Part shown: in pieces, positions 34,972 to 44,592 of the stretch | How positions within the stretch are numbered: position 1 is the stretch's first letter | Layout of the letters: every line of letters starts with the position of its first letter | Source of the DNA: Brachionus plicatilis | Lineage: Eukaryota > Rotifera > Eurotatoria > Ploima > Brachionidae | Assembly (NCBI GenBank): GCA_010279815.1 | Contig: QEOQ01000014.1 | Coordinates: 62,001-126,000 of the forward strand | Length of the DNA: 64,000 nucleotides | Direction: 5' to 3' | Program-made: the position numbers and the translations under genes | The notes under the pieces: generated by a model | The model's input: only the letters and a program-made list of their open reading frames with translations | Database searches by the model: none | What the model was told of the DNA's origin: nothing

Positions 34972-35748
34972 TTAATGACGAATACGATTTTTTTTTCCAT
35001 TTATTGAACTATCACATGAAGAACTTTCCTCGGTATTTTCATTATCAGACTCGCTATCATCATCCTGTTCAGTTTCATTCCTTTCATTCTCATCACTATC
35101 ATCATCACTTTCATTTTCACTATCATCATCACTATCATTATCTTCATCATCTTGACCATTATTTTTGTTGACTTGGTTTTGTTTTTTTTTTGTTTTAAGA
35201 TATTGAAAATTGTTAACAAATTTTTTTTCTGATTCTCTAACCAGTGTTTTATTCTCGTTAATTAAACAATATAAAGCTCCTAGTTTTCCTTGAAAAACAA
35301 GATGGCCATGCTTTTTGCCTTTACCAATATAAATTCCTACTTTTTTCTTTTCATCCTTCTCTTTGTCTATGTCCTCAACATAATTCCAATCAGAATTACC
35401 AAGCCGTATTTTCTTACCATTATTTAACAAATACAGACCACCATAAACTCCAGTGAATACTTCTTTGCCATGAAACTGACCCTCTCGGGTGTAAATACCA
35501 ATCATTCTGTGTTCTTCGTCGTGCTTGTGCACTTGTCTTGGTTCATTTAGCTTAGGTTTTACTTTCAAAATATTTTCACCTTCGGGTAATTGGTTCATGT
35601 GCTCAAGATCCAAAAAATGAATCTGGTGTCTGTCTGTTTCATTTAAGTAGTGTCGAATGTGATTTTTAAGCAAAAATAGGCCACCATGAGAATCTTTGTG
35701 AACGCGAAATCCCTTGAATATGCCAACTTCATCGGATGCATGCTCCAT
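34972..35748 (-). CDS. Acidic-tailed protein with three G-x-Y/HG repeats, unknown function
   Basis: Single-exon frame of 258 residues from ATG 35748. Three imperfect repeats are visible: VGIFKGFRVH..GGLFLLKN (~8-30), IGIYTREGQFHG..GGLYLLNNGKK (~84-115) and VGIYIGKGKKHG..GALYCLINEN (~137-170). The GG-LY-L-NGKK core recalls the short basic-adaptor-type beta hairpin domains of large DNA viruses and some eukaryotes, but I cannot confirm homology. Residues ~195-245 are a long Asp/Glu/Ser tract (CK2-like phospho-acidic), and the protein ends KKNRIRH. There is no signal peptide or TM. It could be a nuclear or chromatin-associated acidic protein; function unknown. Confidence 0.65.
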   Translation of the reverse strand: MEHASDEVGIFKGFRVHKDSHGGLFLLKNHIRHYLNETDRHQIHFLDLEHMNQLPEGENILKVKPKLNEPRQVHKHDEEHRMIGIYTREGQFHGKEVFTGVYGGLYLLNNGKKIRLGNSDWNYVEDIDKEKDEKKKVGIYIGKGKKHGHLVFQGKLGALYCLINENKTLVRESEKKFVNNFQYLKTKKKQNQVNKNNGQDDEDNDSDDDSENESDDDSDENERNETEQDDDSESDNENTEESSSCDSSINGKKNRIRH

Positions 35749-36057
35749 TTTTAATAGATGATAGAAGTTTTTTTAAAATTCTGAATAATGGTTCCAATGA
35801 CAAATAATTTTGTTTTTATAGTCTGACGATACAGCTAACTAGAGCTAATTATGTAATATTTTTAGAATGTAAATAAACTTAGAAAAAAATTTTAAAATAA
35901 AATTCATTTAGATTAGCTAGAATTGTTTAGTTTAATGGAATGGAATTATGTAACACTTCTTAATGAGGATATTTTTTTATTTTATACAGAAAGAAATCCA
36001 GGATTTCATTTGATTAACAGCAGCAAAAATTTTTGACTCTTTGCTTGCTAAAAAAAT
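35749..36057. other. Intergenic, nothing seen
   Basis: A/T-rich spacer between the acidic-tail gene and the tRNA pair. Confidence 0.5.
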
Positions 36058-36129
36058 ACTTCGAGCGAGGATCGAACTCGCGACCTTCTGCGTGTAAAGC
36101 AGATGTGATAACCACTACACCATCGAAGC
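36058..36129 (-). tRNA. tRNA-Val (anticodon TAC), copy 1
   Basis: 72-nt cloverleaf on the minus strand. Acceptor GCTTCGA/TCGAAGT closes with a G-T wobble at the first pair. A-box-like TGGTGTAGTGGTTATCAC, anticodon stem-loop TCTGC-TTTACAC-GCAGA with TAC at 34-36, and B box GGTTCGATCC-type (GAGTTCGATCCTC) are all present. No intron. A T-run (TATTTTTTT) follows as the Pol III terminator. Identical over all 72 bases to the copy 146 bp away. Confidence 0.95.
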
Positions 36130-36275
36130 TCATATGAAAATTAAAAAAAATGAATAAAACCTACTAAAAGAAAAAAATAATTTTTAATTACTTTTAACTA
36201 TTTTCATTGATGCAAAAAATGTGTTTTTAAAATTATCTATCTTTAAAATTGATGCTTTATTTTCATTAAGTCACG

Positions 36276-36347
36276 GCTTCGATGGTGTAGTGGTTATCAC
36301 ATCTGCTTTACACGCAGAAGGTCGCGAGTTCGATCCTCGCTCGAAGT
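36276..36347 (+). tRNA. tRNA-Val (anticodon TAC), copy 2
   Basis: Same 72-nt sequence as copy 1 on the opposite strand, with anticodon TAC and internal A/B boxes intact, followed by tattttttt terminator. The two genes are divergent, 5' ends facing each other across 146 bp. Flanks are only weakly alike. Confidence 0.95.
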
Positions 36348-37901
36348 ATTTTTTAAATAAAAAAAGAAGAAAATAATTAAACTAAAATATTAAAAAAACT
36401 TGAAATAAAAAACACTCAAATACTCTATTTTAGCTAGCTTTGAAAAATCTTTTTTAAAATCAATATTTATTTAGTCTTGTGATTATTGAGATCGAATTAA
36501 CAGAAATTTGAAAAATCAATGCTAAGTAATTAAATTTTGAGGAGAGAGGAAATAAAAAAGAAAGGAAAAGAAGAAAAAATTGATTTAAGTTTAAAATGAA
36601 TAATTTTTCTTAGGTTAAAAATGGCTTGTTTATATAAAAATTTGGATCGATTAATAAATTTTGAACAGGAAAAGAATTTTTATAGACAAAATATTGCAAA
36701 ATTTTTATAGATTCTTATTTTTTTCTATTGAAAACTGTTAACTTGTGAAAATAATTTTAATTTGATTTTAATTTGATATGATGATTTTTAATTTAGTGCC
36801 AAAATTAAATTTTTTTAATTAATTTCAAATTTGAATAACAAAATTGAATTTTAAATTTACTTTGAATCTAAATAAAATTGTTTTAATTGTACTTGCCGTA
36901 AACTTATCAAACAACCTGATGGGTTTTTTTTATAAATTTGTTTTATATAAAATACTAATATTTTATATCTGAAGTTATTTATTTTATTAATTCTAAGTTA
37001 ATTAGATTTTAAATTTCATCAGACTGAAGGAAAAACTTTAACATCACACTGAGTCTTTTTCGAAAAAAAAATTTTATTAGAAAAATTTAAAAGTTAAGTT
37101 CTAAAAAGAAATAATTTATAAAATTTTCATTCTTTTTACCCGAAATTAATGTGATAAAAACTTAATTTTTTTGATATAATTAAATTGCGTTTTGAAAATT
37201 TTTTCGATTTGGATCCGGATTTTAGGGACAATCATATTTTTAACCCACACCCCGGGGTAGGTTGCCAGGTTTTACGATAAATAAAATTAAATTCAAATGT
37301 TTAAATATCACTCAAAAGTGAATTTCTATTTCATGACAAATTCCATAGCAGAGAATTTGAAGAAGGGCAAGTTGAAGTTTATGATCAATTTTTGATGCTC
37401 AAAATGATCAAATCAAACTAAAACTATAAAATTAATTTTAATTCTTTAAAATAATTAGTGCAGAGATACATTTTTGAATTTGGCATACTATGTTAAATAT
37501 AAAAATAAACTCTGAAATATCAAAATGCACACCATTGAAATGGTGCTATTTTAAGTGGATAATTTTTTGCAGAATTTTGCAGATTTTACCTTTAGATTTA
37601 ACAAAGTATGTTTAAACCAAAAATTTACCTCTGCAATATTTATTTTAAAGTTTTAGATTGATTTGAGCATCAAAAATTGATCATTGATTTAGATTAGAAA
37701 ATATAGATTTTTTTTAAATTAACTTTTTTTTTGAAATTTTTTAATATAAGTTTGTATTATAAAATTCCAGAAAAAAATTAATTATGCGGTCACTTTATCT
37801 GATTAAACATATAAAAGTCATTTAAAATGTAAAAAAGCGAACAAATCAAGTGATTTTTAATTTTTATTAATATTAAATAATATATTTTGAAATCAAAGTT
37901 T
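36348..37901. other. Intergenic with a foldback element
   Basis: A/T-rich. Contains the foldback repeat at 37381-37684 and a small G/C-rich patch near 37240-37275 (cacaccccggggtagg). No gene. Confidence 0.5.
37381..37684. repeat. Long imperfect palindrome (foldback/MITE-like, ~304 bp)
   Basis: The outer arms atgatcaatttttgatgctc (37381) and its complement at the right end (to 37684) are perfect. Inner sequence remains alignable as an inverted repeat to a central hairpin, caccat-tgaa-atggtg, near 37537. There is no coding content. No clear target-site duplication was found. Confidence 0.7.
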
Positions 37902-40613
37902 TTAAATTAAAAAGTAAATAAGAAATAAAAAACTGTAAATAGGATTTGTATATCGTAACATTAAACTGTTATTTAGCTGACCAAAAAAGCTATCACTTTG
38001 ATTCAAAAATGAGATTACCTTTGTTGATTCTAGTAGTAAACTAACAGCCTCTTTACCTATCACCGAGCAATCAAAATTGCAAGCCTGTTCCAGATCTTCT
38101 TTAGACATATTTTCATCTCCTGTACTGAAATCAGCTTCGCTGCAAACTGTATCACAGTCTGTGTCTCTTTTTTTTCTTTTTTTCATTTTTGTTTGACTTA
38201 CTTGACAGCCATCAAAGAGAACGCCCGTACTCTCAGCATAGGTATCATGGGTCGCTCTTAAAATCACCGAAAAATATCTCTCATTTTTATATATGAAAAT
38301 ATGAGTCTTCGATTCATAAAGAACCAATATTTTCATATTTTTTTGATCGAATATCTCAGCAACTGTTTCCTTGTAGCCATCAACTTCATCAATGATCACT
38401 TTCTGATTATTGGAAAAATAGGCTGGAAAACTTTCATTGTCAAATTTAACACTGACATTTCCTCCATCATAAAAAGTATAAATAAATTCAACATTGGTCA
38501 AAATGGTAGCGTTAGTTGAATTTTGGACCAGTTGGTCGTGGCATAACAGAGTAAAATTTCCATACTCAAAACATATTTTCTGTTCTTTGAGATCACATAC
38601 TTGATATCCTTTTTTGTATGAAAAAACATGCGGATCTCCAGTAATCCAAGTCGTAAAGCGAACAAAGTCTTCTCTTCTAGGGCATGCATAAAAATTTGTC
38701 TGACACTCGTCTAATTTAGTTACATGACAAGTCTGATTGTAATTTTTTCCGAACACCGTCACATTAACCAGAGTGGCAAAATAGTTCATTCCGCAATTGG
38801 TTTCATTTAGGTGAAGTACAGAATTGGATCTAATTTGTGTTAGCAAACACTTGTCTATTGAGTTGAGGTTGTCAAAGTAAAGCTCTGTGTTCTCTAGGCC
38901 AAATGTTTGGCTAAAACGTGAACAAAATGCTTTAGAAGAAAATTTGGTGATGTTATTGTTTCTTAGATCAATTCGAGTTGGGTATTTACTTTGAATTGTC
39001 TTCTCAAAAGCATTATTTGGCAAAGAAACAATTTCATTATTACTCAATTCAAAATAAGCCAAATATGCCAGCTTGTGAATGTCTGGTATCATTTTTAACT
39101 TGTTATTATCCAAAAATAAAACTTGTAGATATCTATTTTCACTAAATGATTTTGGTTCCATACTTGATATTTGATTGTCACTTAGATATAAATACTCAAG
39201 ATTTTTTAACTCACAAAAATTACTCTTTTGAATATGTTGAATTTTGTTTCCGCTCAAATCAATGTAAAATAACTCGTCCAATTGTGGAAATTGTATTTTG
39301 TCTACTTGATTCAAACTCAAGTCCAATTCCATAAGTTCTTGGTTATCAATTAAATGATTGTAGTCAATTTTGGACAAAAAATTGCTTGAAATTGAAAAAA
39401 TATTTAAATTTTTTAAATTTTGAAGATTAATTGAGCCCAAATTGGTGAAGTTGTTGTGAGATAAATCTAGGTATTTGACACTAAAAATTGCTTGGGTGCT
39501 TTTATTGCTTATGTTTGACAAATTATTTCCATTTAGATACAAAATATTCAATTTGGAAAAATCACCGAAATCTATTCCCTCTATTTGGTTCAGAGACAAA
39601 TCTAAGTGAGTTAAATTGAGCGCATCTGGCATTTGATTTTGAGCCAATTGACCAAATAAACTTGTGTTTGACAGAACTAATTGTTCTAGTGAGCCTAGGC
39701 AGCTCAAGTTCAAATAACCGATTGGGTTAGAGGAAAGAGACAAAACTGACAGTCTGTTCAAATGACAAAATGTATCCATGGACATATTTGTTACATTATT
39801 TTCGTTTAAGTATAATTTTTGAAGATTGATTAAATTTTTAAATGTATGATTTCCAAGAGTTGTAATTCTGTTTCCGGTAAGGGATAAAATTTTTAGATTT
39901 GTATTCTCCTCGCACTCAAATTGTTCAATATAATTTCCATTAAGGTCTAAATGGGATAAATTGGGAAGATTGCTTAACTCTTTGCCATTTAAAGCGCTTA
40001 TTTTATTCCCGTCAAGACCTAAATATTCCAAACTAGAACTGGTTAAATTAAATTTTTCCAATTGATTATTGTGAAGATACAGGGTTTTTAAATGTGTAAA
40101 ATTTTCAAAATTATAGTCAAGATTAGAAATGTGGTTATTAGTCAAAGATAAATGGCTTAATCTAGACCAGGTCTCAATATTATCCAAAATTTCCTCTAGG
40201 TCTTCACTGGTAATGTTGCTATGGTCAATTCTTAAAGTATTTGTTAAGTTTTCTAAATTTTTTAATGCACTAGGAAAGAAAAAACTTAAATTAAGGACAT
40301 TAAGAAGATCTAAGCTGTCTAATTTGTACACCTGAACAAATGCGTCTGAGTCAACTGATTCTAATTTTGTTGAATTGATGAGCAATTTTTTGATCTTTAG
40401 GTGTTGAAATGCTTTTGAGGAAATGTGCTCCAAATTTGAAAATTTTAAATAGCTTATTTCTTGAGTTGGGTCGCTGATGTTTGGAACTGTTTTTCCATCA
40501 CAAATTACTTCACATGAGTTGTTTTTTACACTTGATTTACATGACGGAAAAGGGCATTGTTGCTCGGTTAAAATAAAGTTTGTCAATATTATAAAGACTA
40601 AAATTTTTGTCAT
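37902..40613 (-). CDS. Secreted leucine-rich-repeat protein with RGM/vWD-like GDPH domain and probable GPI tail
   Basis: Single exon, 903 residues. Signal peptide MTKILVFIILTNFILT; Cys-rich LRR N-cap (CPFPSCKSS...CEVICDG); more than twenty LRRs of the LxxLxLxxNxI type from ~50 to ~600; Cys-containing C-cap (CSRFSQTF...CLLTQI). Then comes a module at ~645-805 with TGDPHVFSYKKGYQVCDLK (GDPH at 659-662), FIYTFYDGGNVSVKF and NERYFSVILRAT...FDGCQ. Order and spacing fit the C-terminal (partial vWF-D) domain of repulsive guidance molecules, which self-cleave between D and P of GDPH; a generic vWD domain is the alternative. A basic KKRKKRD site (~810) could be furin-cleaved. The C-terminus is a small hydrophobic run (YSFLFLIYFLI), GPI-signal-like. 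Many N-glycosylation sequons. Likely a cell-surface adhesion or signalling protein. Confidence 0.85.
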   Translation of the reverse strand: MTKILVFIILTNFILTEQQCPFPSCKSSVKNNSCEVICDGKTVPNISDPTQEISYLKFSNLEHISSKAFQHLKIKKLLINSTKLESVDSDAFVQVYKLDSLDLLNVLNLSFFFPSALKNLENLTNTLRIDHSNITSEDLEEILDNIETWSRLSHLSLTNNHISNLDYNFENFTHLKTLYLHNNQLEKFNLTSSSLEYLGLDGNKISALNGKELSNLPNLSHLDLNGNYIEQFECEENTNLKILSLTGNRITTLGNHTFKNLINLQKLYLNENNVTNMSMDTFCHLNRLSVLSLSSNPIGYLNLSCLGSLEQLVLSNTSLFGQLAQNQMPDALNLTHLDLSLNQIEGIDFGDFSKLNILYLNGNNLSNISNKSTQAIFSVKYLDLSHNNFTNLGSINLQNLKNLNIFSISSNFLSKIDYNHLIDNQELMELDLSLNQVDKIQFPQLDELFYIDLSGNKIQHIQKSNFCELKNLEYLYLSDNQISSMEPKSFSENRYLQVLFLDNNKLKMIPDIHKLAYLAYFELSNNEIVSLPNNAFEKTIQSKYPTRIDLRNNNITKFSSKAFCSRFSQTFGLENTELYFDNLNSIDKCLLTQIRSNSVLHLNETNCGMNYFATLVNVTVFGKNYNQTCHVTKLDECQTNFYACPRREDFVRFTTWITGDPHVFSYKKGYQVCDLKEQKICFEYGNFTLLCHDQLVQNSTNATILTNVEFIYTFYDGGNVSVKFDNESFPAYFSNNQKVIIDEVDGYKETVAEIFDQKNMKILVLYESKTHIFIYKNERYFSVILRATHDTYAESTGVLFDGCQVSQTKMKKRKKRDTDCDTVCSEADFSTGDENMSKEDLEQACNFDCSVIGKEAVSLLLESTKVISFLNQSDSFFGQLNNSLMLRYTNPIYSFLFLIYFLI

Positions 40614-41598
40614 TTTTTTCTTATTTTGGAAAAATAAAAAGAAAATTTCCTATTTTAAACAAAATGTTTCCTGTGGTTTTTTAAGTATCTGGTTTTAACT
40701 AGTTTTGATGCTTACAGAGATGATGTTAGATCATGATCGTACTATCATGGTATTATCATGTTGAGTTTGACTATATTCAATTAACTAAAATTTATTTAAG
40801 AAAAATTTTGAAAAATAATTTTAATTGAAGAAAAGGAATTTAATAAATTATTTTGAGAAAATATTTACATCATTTCTCAAGCTGAGTTTAAAAGATGAAT
40901 TGAACAAATCAATTTGAAAATAAAATTATAGTTAAAGTAAAATTTGATACTTTGAATTTCATTTTTAATTTTTTGATTAATTTTATGAAAAAATTTTTTT
41001 TAAAAACTTTAAATGACTTTGCAAAGCCTTTGGATGTAATTTTTAATTGTTTCTTCACCATTTCATAATTGTACTATTTAGACTTAAATAATACGATAAT
41101 GACTTAATTAGGATTTTAAAAATATTGGGGAATCAGAATTTGTCAAATTTAAAGTAAAGATTGATTTTATTTTTTCAATAATCAATAATTTGATGATAAT
41201 AATTAAAGGCGGAAAATGTTTCACAAAAAAATTCTTTAAAATTGTTAAAATAAATTAGACTGATTTATAAAAAAATTAGAGAATTGAATTCAAATGCTAG
41301 GCAAAATCATTAAGATGCTTAAAAAATGTTTTAAATAAAAAAAATTGCCATTTCTATTGAATTAATTCTAATAAAGTAAAATAATTAAAATTGATTTTTT
41401 ATGATTATTTAAGATTTTTAATATAATTAACTGTAATCCCTAGCGAAAAATTACGAGCACTAAACACTAAAAACCAAATTTTATCGATCCCATGTTAAAA
41501 TCGATTAATCTTTTAACTAATCCACTTTAACGTATTTTTTAATATTTAACAAGGAATTAATTTACGAAAACTCTAAGTTATCTCCAAGAATTCTATTA
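40614..41598. other. Intergenic, nothing seen
   Basis: A/T-rich spacer upstream of the LRR gene; presumably includes its promoter, but no recognisable motif. Confidence 0.5.
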
Positions 41599-42405
41599 CA
41601 GTGCACTCGCGCTACAACGAATGAGCGGGACTTTAAAATGTCATTCGTTATATGAAAAATCGTTATATCAAATTTTCCATGTAAATTGATTGGTGTCAAA
41701 AAATAAATGTATAATTGGGCGGTTGATAGATTTTTTTAGTTTTTTATTGACAAAATAAGATAAGAAAACACAAAGGAATTATGCGCTTTTGTGTCTCTGA
41801 ACCACATATCCAGGTATTTTTCAAGCTCTTTGTACTCAGGCTCTCTCAATCTCTTAGCTTTTTTAATGTCACGGACTCAGATGCTTTTTTGGTCGCTTCT
41901 TGATTCTTAACGATTGTTGAGATAGTCGAAGCTGCTAATCCATACTTGCGGGATAGTTCAGTTGGAGTTGCTTTATTATTTTAATCCTCTATTATCTCAA
42001 GCTTTAAGCGTATCTCAGGACTCTTTCTTTTTTCTTTTTACTATTAAACAAACAAAAGTTTATATAATAATTTTTGATTGGTTGATTTCTTGTTATTTTG
42101 TCATTATTTTTCAGGAGTTGACACATACAGACTAAAATTTCATTGATAAACAAAAATTATAACGAATGTGCTAAAAAAAGATTGTATTCGTTAAAGAAAG
42201 TGACAATTAACGTTGTTATGTATAAGTTAAGTATGAAAATGGGCTTTGATTTCCCATTCGCAGTAGCGAATTTTTCATAATTTCATATTCGTAATATGAT
42301 ATTTTGTTAGCCATTGACTTGAATAGAGAGGAAATCGGGGCTTATACATCATTCGCTGTAACGCGATATATGAATAAAGCGAATCGTTATAGCGCGAGTG
42401 CACTG
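41599..42405. mobile_element. Pogo/Tigger-like transposon remnant (807 bp)
   Basis: Termini CAGTGCACTCGCGCTACAAC (41599) and its near-complement ending ...GCGAGTGCACTG (42405), with TA on both outer sides as the target duplication. Subterminal cgttatat/attcgttat motifs recur. The minus strand interior encodes a broken CENP-B/psq-type helix-turn-helix: KSPEIRLKLEIIED, then ATPTELSRKYGLAASTISTI, then EKYLDMWFRDTKAHN-like pieces, with stops and frameshifts. No DDE catalytic domain remains. So it is an internally deleted, decayed pogo-superfamily copy. Confidence 0.85.
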
Positions 42406-42731
42406 TATAGTGATGCATTAAAAATTAAAAATTGAATTTAAAATTTTCATTTTCAAAAACGTTTTTCCGGTTTTTAGTAAGTATTAAAAAAATCGAATAT
42501 TAAAATTTATTTAAAAAAAATTAAAAATTTATTAATCTTAATTTTTGATGCGGCCTTAAAAAATAAGTTTAAAAAAAATACTTAGTTTTATTATTATCAT
42601 ATAAATTATAAATGCAATTTAATTTAAAAAAATTAAATTTTGATTACAAATTGTTTGAAATTTAAAAATTAAATATCAATTCACTAATATCAAGCTACAA
42701 TAACGATATTGACTCAAATGATGGAAATATT

Positions 42732-44092
42732 ATTGAAAGGACCGTAATAAACTAATACCACAAAAATAGTAAAAAATACTACAATTTTAATAAAACATCC
42801 ACAATTTTAATAATTTTTCACACATTTAATACTTTTTCCACTATTTTAATAAAATCGCAACTTTTATAGTACTTTTGACACAATTTTAATAAAATGACAA
42901 TATATTCATTAAAAGTGCCACAAATTCAGTCAATTATTAATTGATAATTACCGATTAGTTTTTTTCTATTTAATGATAAATTTTTAAAAAAAATATTATC
43001 AGAAAATCGAAAAAAATGAGTGAAACACTATCTAAGGAGAGTGTATTAGAAGATCCAGCCCACCAAACATTAGAAGATGTTGATCAAGATTGGACAGATG
43101 TTCTCAAACCAGCTAATGAGATTAGAAAAAGGGGGAAAGCAATTACATATAAGAGCAGAAATAATCAGAACAATCGATCCAGATATAAATGAACCAAAAG
43201 AGCTTGTAAATTTGAATCTCAAAAAATTCCACACTGAACCAATCATTGAGAATGATGATCTTTTAGATGCTCATGATTGGAATAAATTGGGAAAAACAAT
43301 TCAGCATGTAGGTGAATATTATATGGTTAGAGATGGTAATGACAAAAAAAATTTTAAACTGTCAAGAGATGAATGTAAACAATATTTACAACGATTACAA
43401 AATAAACCATGGAAAAAATTTGATGAGATGATAGCAGATGTTTTCAGTATTCATTTGATTAAAATGAACAATAACAACTGGAAAAATAGTACTTGTACAT
43501 GTGTAGACTGGTTGAAAAATTACAAATGTTCACATACAATAGCAGTAGCTTACAGACTCAATTTGGTAAATTTCAATGACGTTTTTATGGACCTACCAAT
43601 TAGTAATAAGAAGAAAAAAGGAGCTCCACAAAAGACAGCAAAAAGCTTACAACATCAGCCATCAGATTTGGTTTCAGATGAAGAACTAGGTATTGACGAT
43701 GAAGTTGTTCCTCCAAGTAAACGTGTTTGTGTTAGACCAACAACAAGTGCGATGGCTTCCGAAATCAATGATAATGCTATACTCAAAAATAACTGTAAAA
43801 CATGCGGCGTATTACTGAAAAAAAAAATATTTTTATTGTCAAAATAAGTGTAAACAAATTTAATTTTTTGAAATTATTTGGAGTTTTTTTATTATATTTT
43901 TGGTATTTTTTATTAAATTTATGGTGTTTGTAATAAAAATATGGAAAAATTTTTAATTTAGGAGTAATTAATTAAAAATGTGGAAAATAAATAAAAAATA
44001 TTGCCTAAATATTATATATGTTATTTTTTTATTAAATTTGTGGTAAAAATTACTATTTTTGTGGTTTTTTTAATTATTTTTATGGTTTCAAA
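42732..44092. mobile_element. Mutator-like (MULE) element with arrayed terminal repeats, partial
   Basis: The inverted termini share CCACAAAAATAGTA (42758-42771; complement at 44051-44064) and probably begin about 25 bp further out at ttgaaa. Each end carries about 200 bp of degenerate repeats of a ccacaattttaataaa-type word (left 42758-42925, complement on the right 43870-44064). Long repeat-built ends and an interior SWIM-domain ORF point to a Mutator-type element that has lost the MULE DDE core. Boundaries are approximate, and no target duplication was resolved. Confidence 0.65.
43077..43847 (+). CDS. SWIM zinc-finger protein, C-terminal remnant of a MULE transposase
   Basis: 256-codon frame. 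The clear feature is a SWIM motif CTCVDWLKNYKCSHTIAVAY (~residues 141-160; CxC...CxH), followed by LNLVNFNDVFMDLPISNKKK and a basic GAPQKTAKSLQ tail, the usual ending of MULE transposases. Upstream, an ATG at 43016 opens another frame (MSETLSKESVLEDPAHQTLE...DWTDVLKPANEIRKRGK) that overlaps this one and stops near 43190, suggesting a frameshift or a lost intron. The catalytic DDE domain is absent, so it cannot act as a transposase alone; it may be just DNA- or Zn-binding. A Cys pair (CKTCGVLL) lies near the end. Confidence 0.6.
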   Translation: MLIKIGQMFSNQLMRLEKGGKQLHIRAEIIRTIDPDINEPKELVNLNLKKFHTEPIIENDDLLDAHDWNKLGKTIQHVGEYYMVRDGNDKKNFKLSRDECKQYLQRLQNKPWKKFDEMIADVFSIHLIKMNNNNWKNSTCTCVDWLKNYKCSHTIAVAYRLNLVNFNDVFMDLPISNKKKKGAPQKTAKSLQHQPSDLVSDEELGIDDEVVPPSKRVCVRPTTSAMASEINDNAILKNNCKTCGVLLKKKIFLLSK

Positions 44093-44305
44093 ATATTAAA
44101 GCTCTTATTGAAAATATATTTTTTTAACCTATTTCAACTGATTTACAGGAATCAATTCAGTTTAAAAAATATCAATTTTTAGCTGATACATTAGAAAAAA
44201 AACTCTCTTTAAGACCTATATCATTTGGATAAAATTTTATTTTTTAATTTGAAAATTTGAAAATATTTTACAAAAAAATTTTGGCTTCAATTAAATCAAA
44301 TTAAT

Positions 44306-44560
44306 TTGATTATTTATATTTTGTTTTTTGATAAATTTTGTAATGTGTTGAATTTATCTGTTATTTCAAAGAATAAAGTTCTTAAAGAACAAAATTTTTT
44401 AATATCAATATTTTTGATTTTTTTCTCAAGCATATTTTCAATTTTAGAGATTTATTTTAGAGATATTAAAAGATTATTTGAACCCAAAAGACAAATTAAA
44501 AAGCAACAACCAAATTTATTAAATCAAAAAAAATTCAAAAATCAAATAATTTCAAATTAA
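44306..44560 (+). CDS. Possible small single-pass membrane protein
   Basis: 84-codon frame whose stop is 33 bp before the COPS3 start. It has one hydrophobic segment (FLISIFLIFFSSIFSILEIY) followed by a basic tail (FRDIKRLFEPKRQIKKQQ), a plausible tail-anchored topology. No family recognised, and in such A/T-rich DNA a Phe/Ile/Lys-rich frame can arise by chance. Listed only because of its position and length. Confidence 0.25.
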   Translation: MIIYILFFDKFCNVLNLSVISKNKVLKEQNFLISIFLIFFSSIFSILEIYFRDIKRLFEPKRQIKKQQPNLLNQKKFKNQIISN

Positions 44561-44592
44561 AAATAGTTTTCAATAGTTTAAAAAACTCAAAT

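Noticed and set aside
34968..35171. Plus-strand His/Tyr-rich frame
   Set aside because: Artefact of the complement of the Asp/Glu/Ser codons of the acidic-tail gene on the minus strand.
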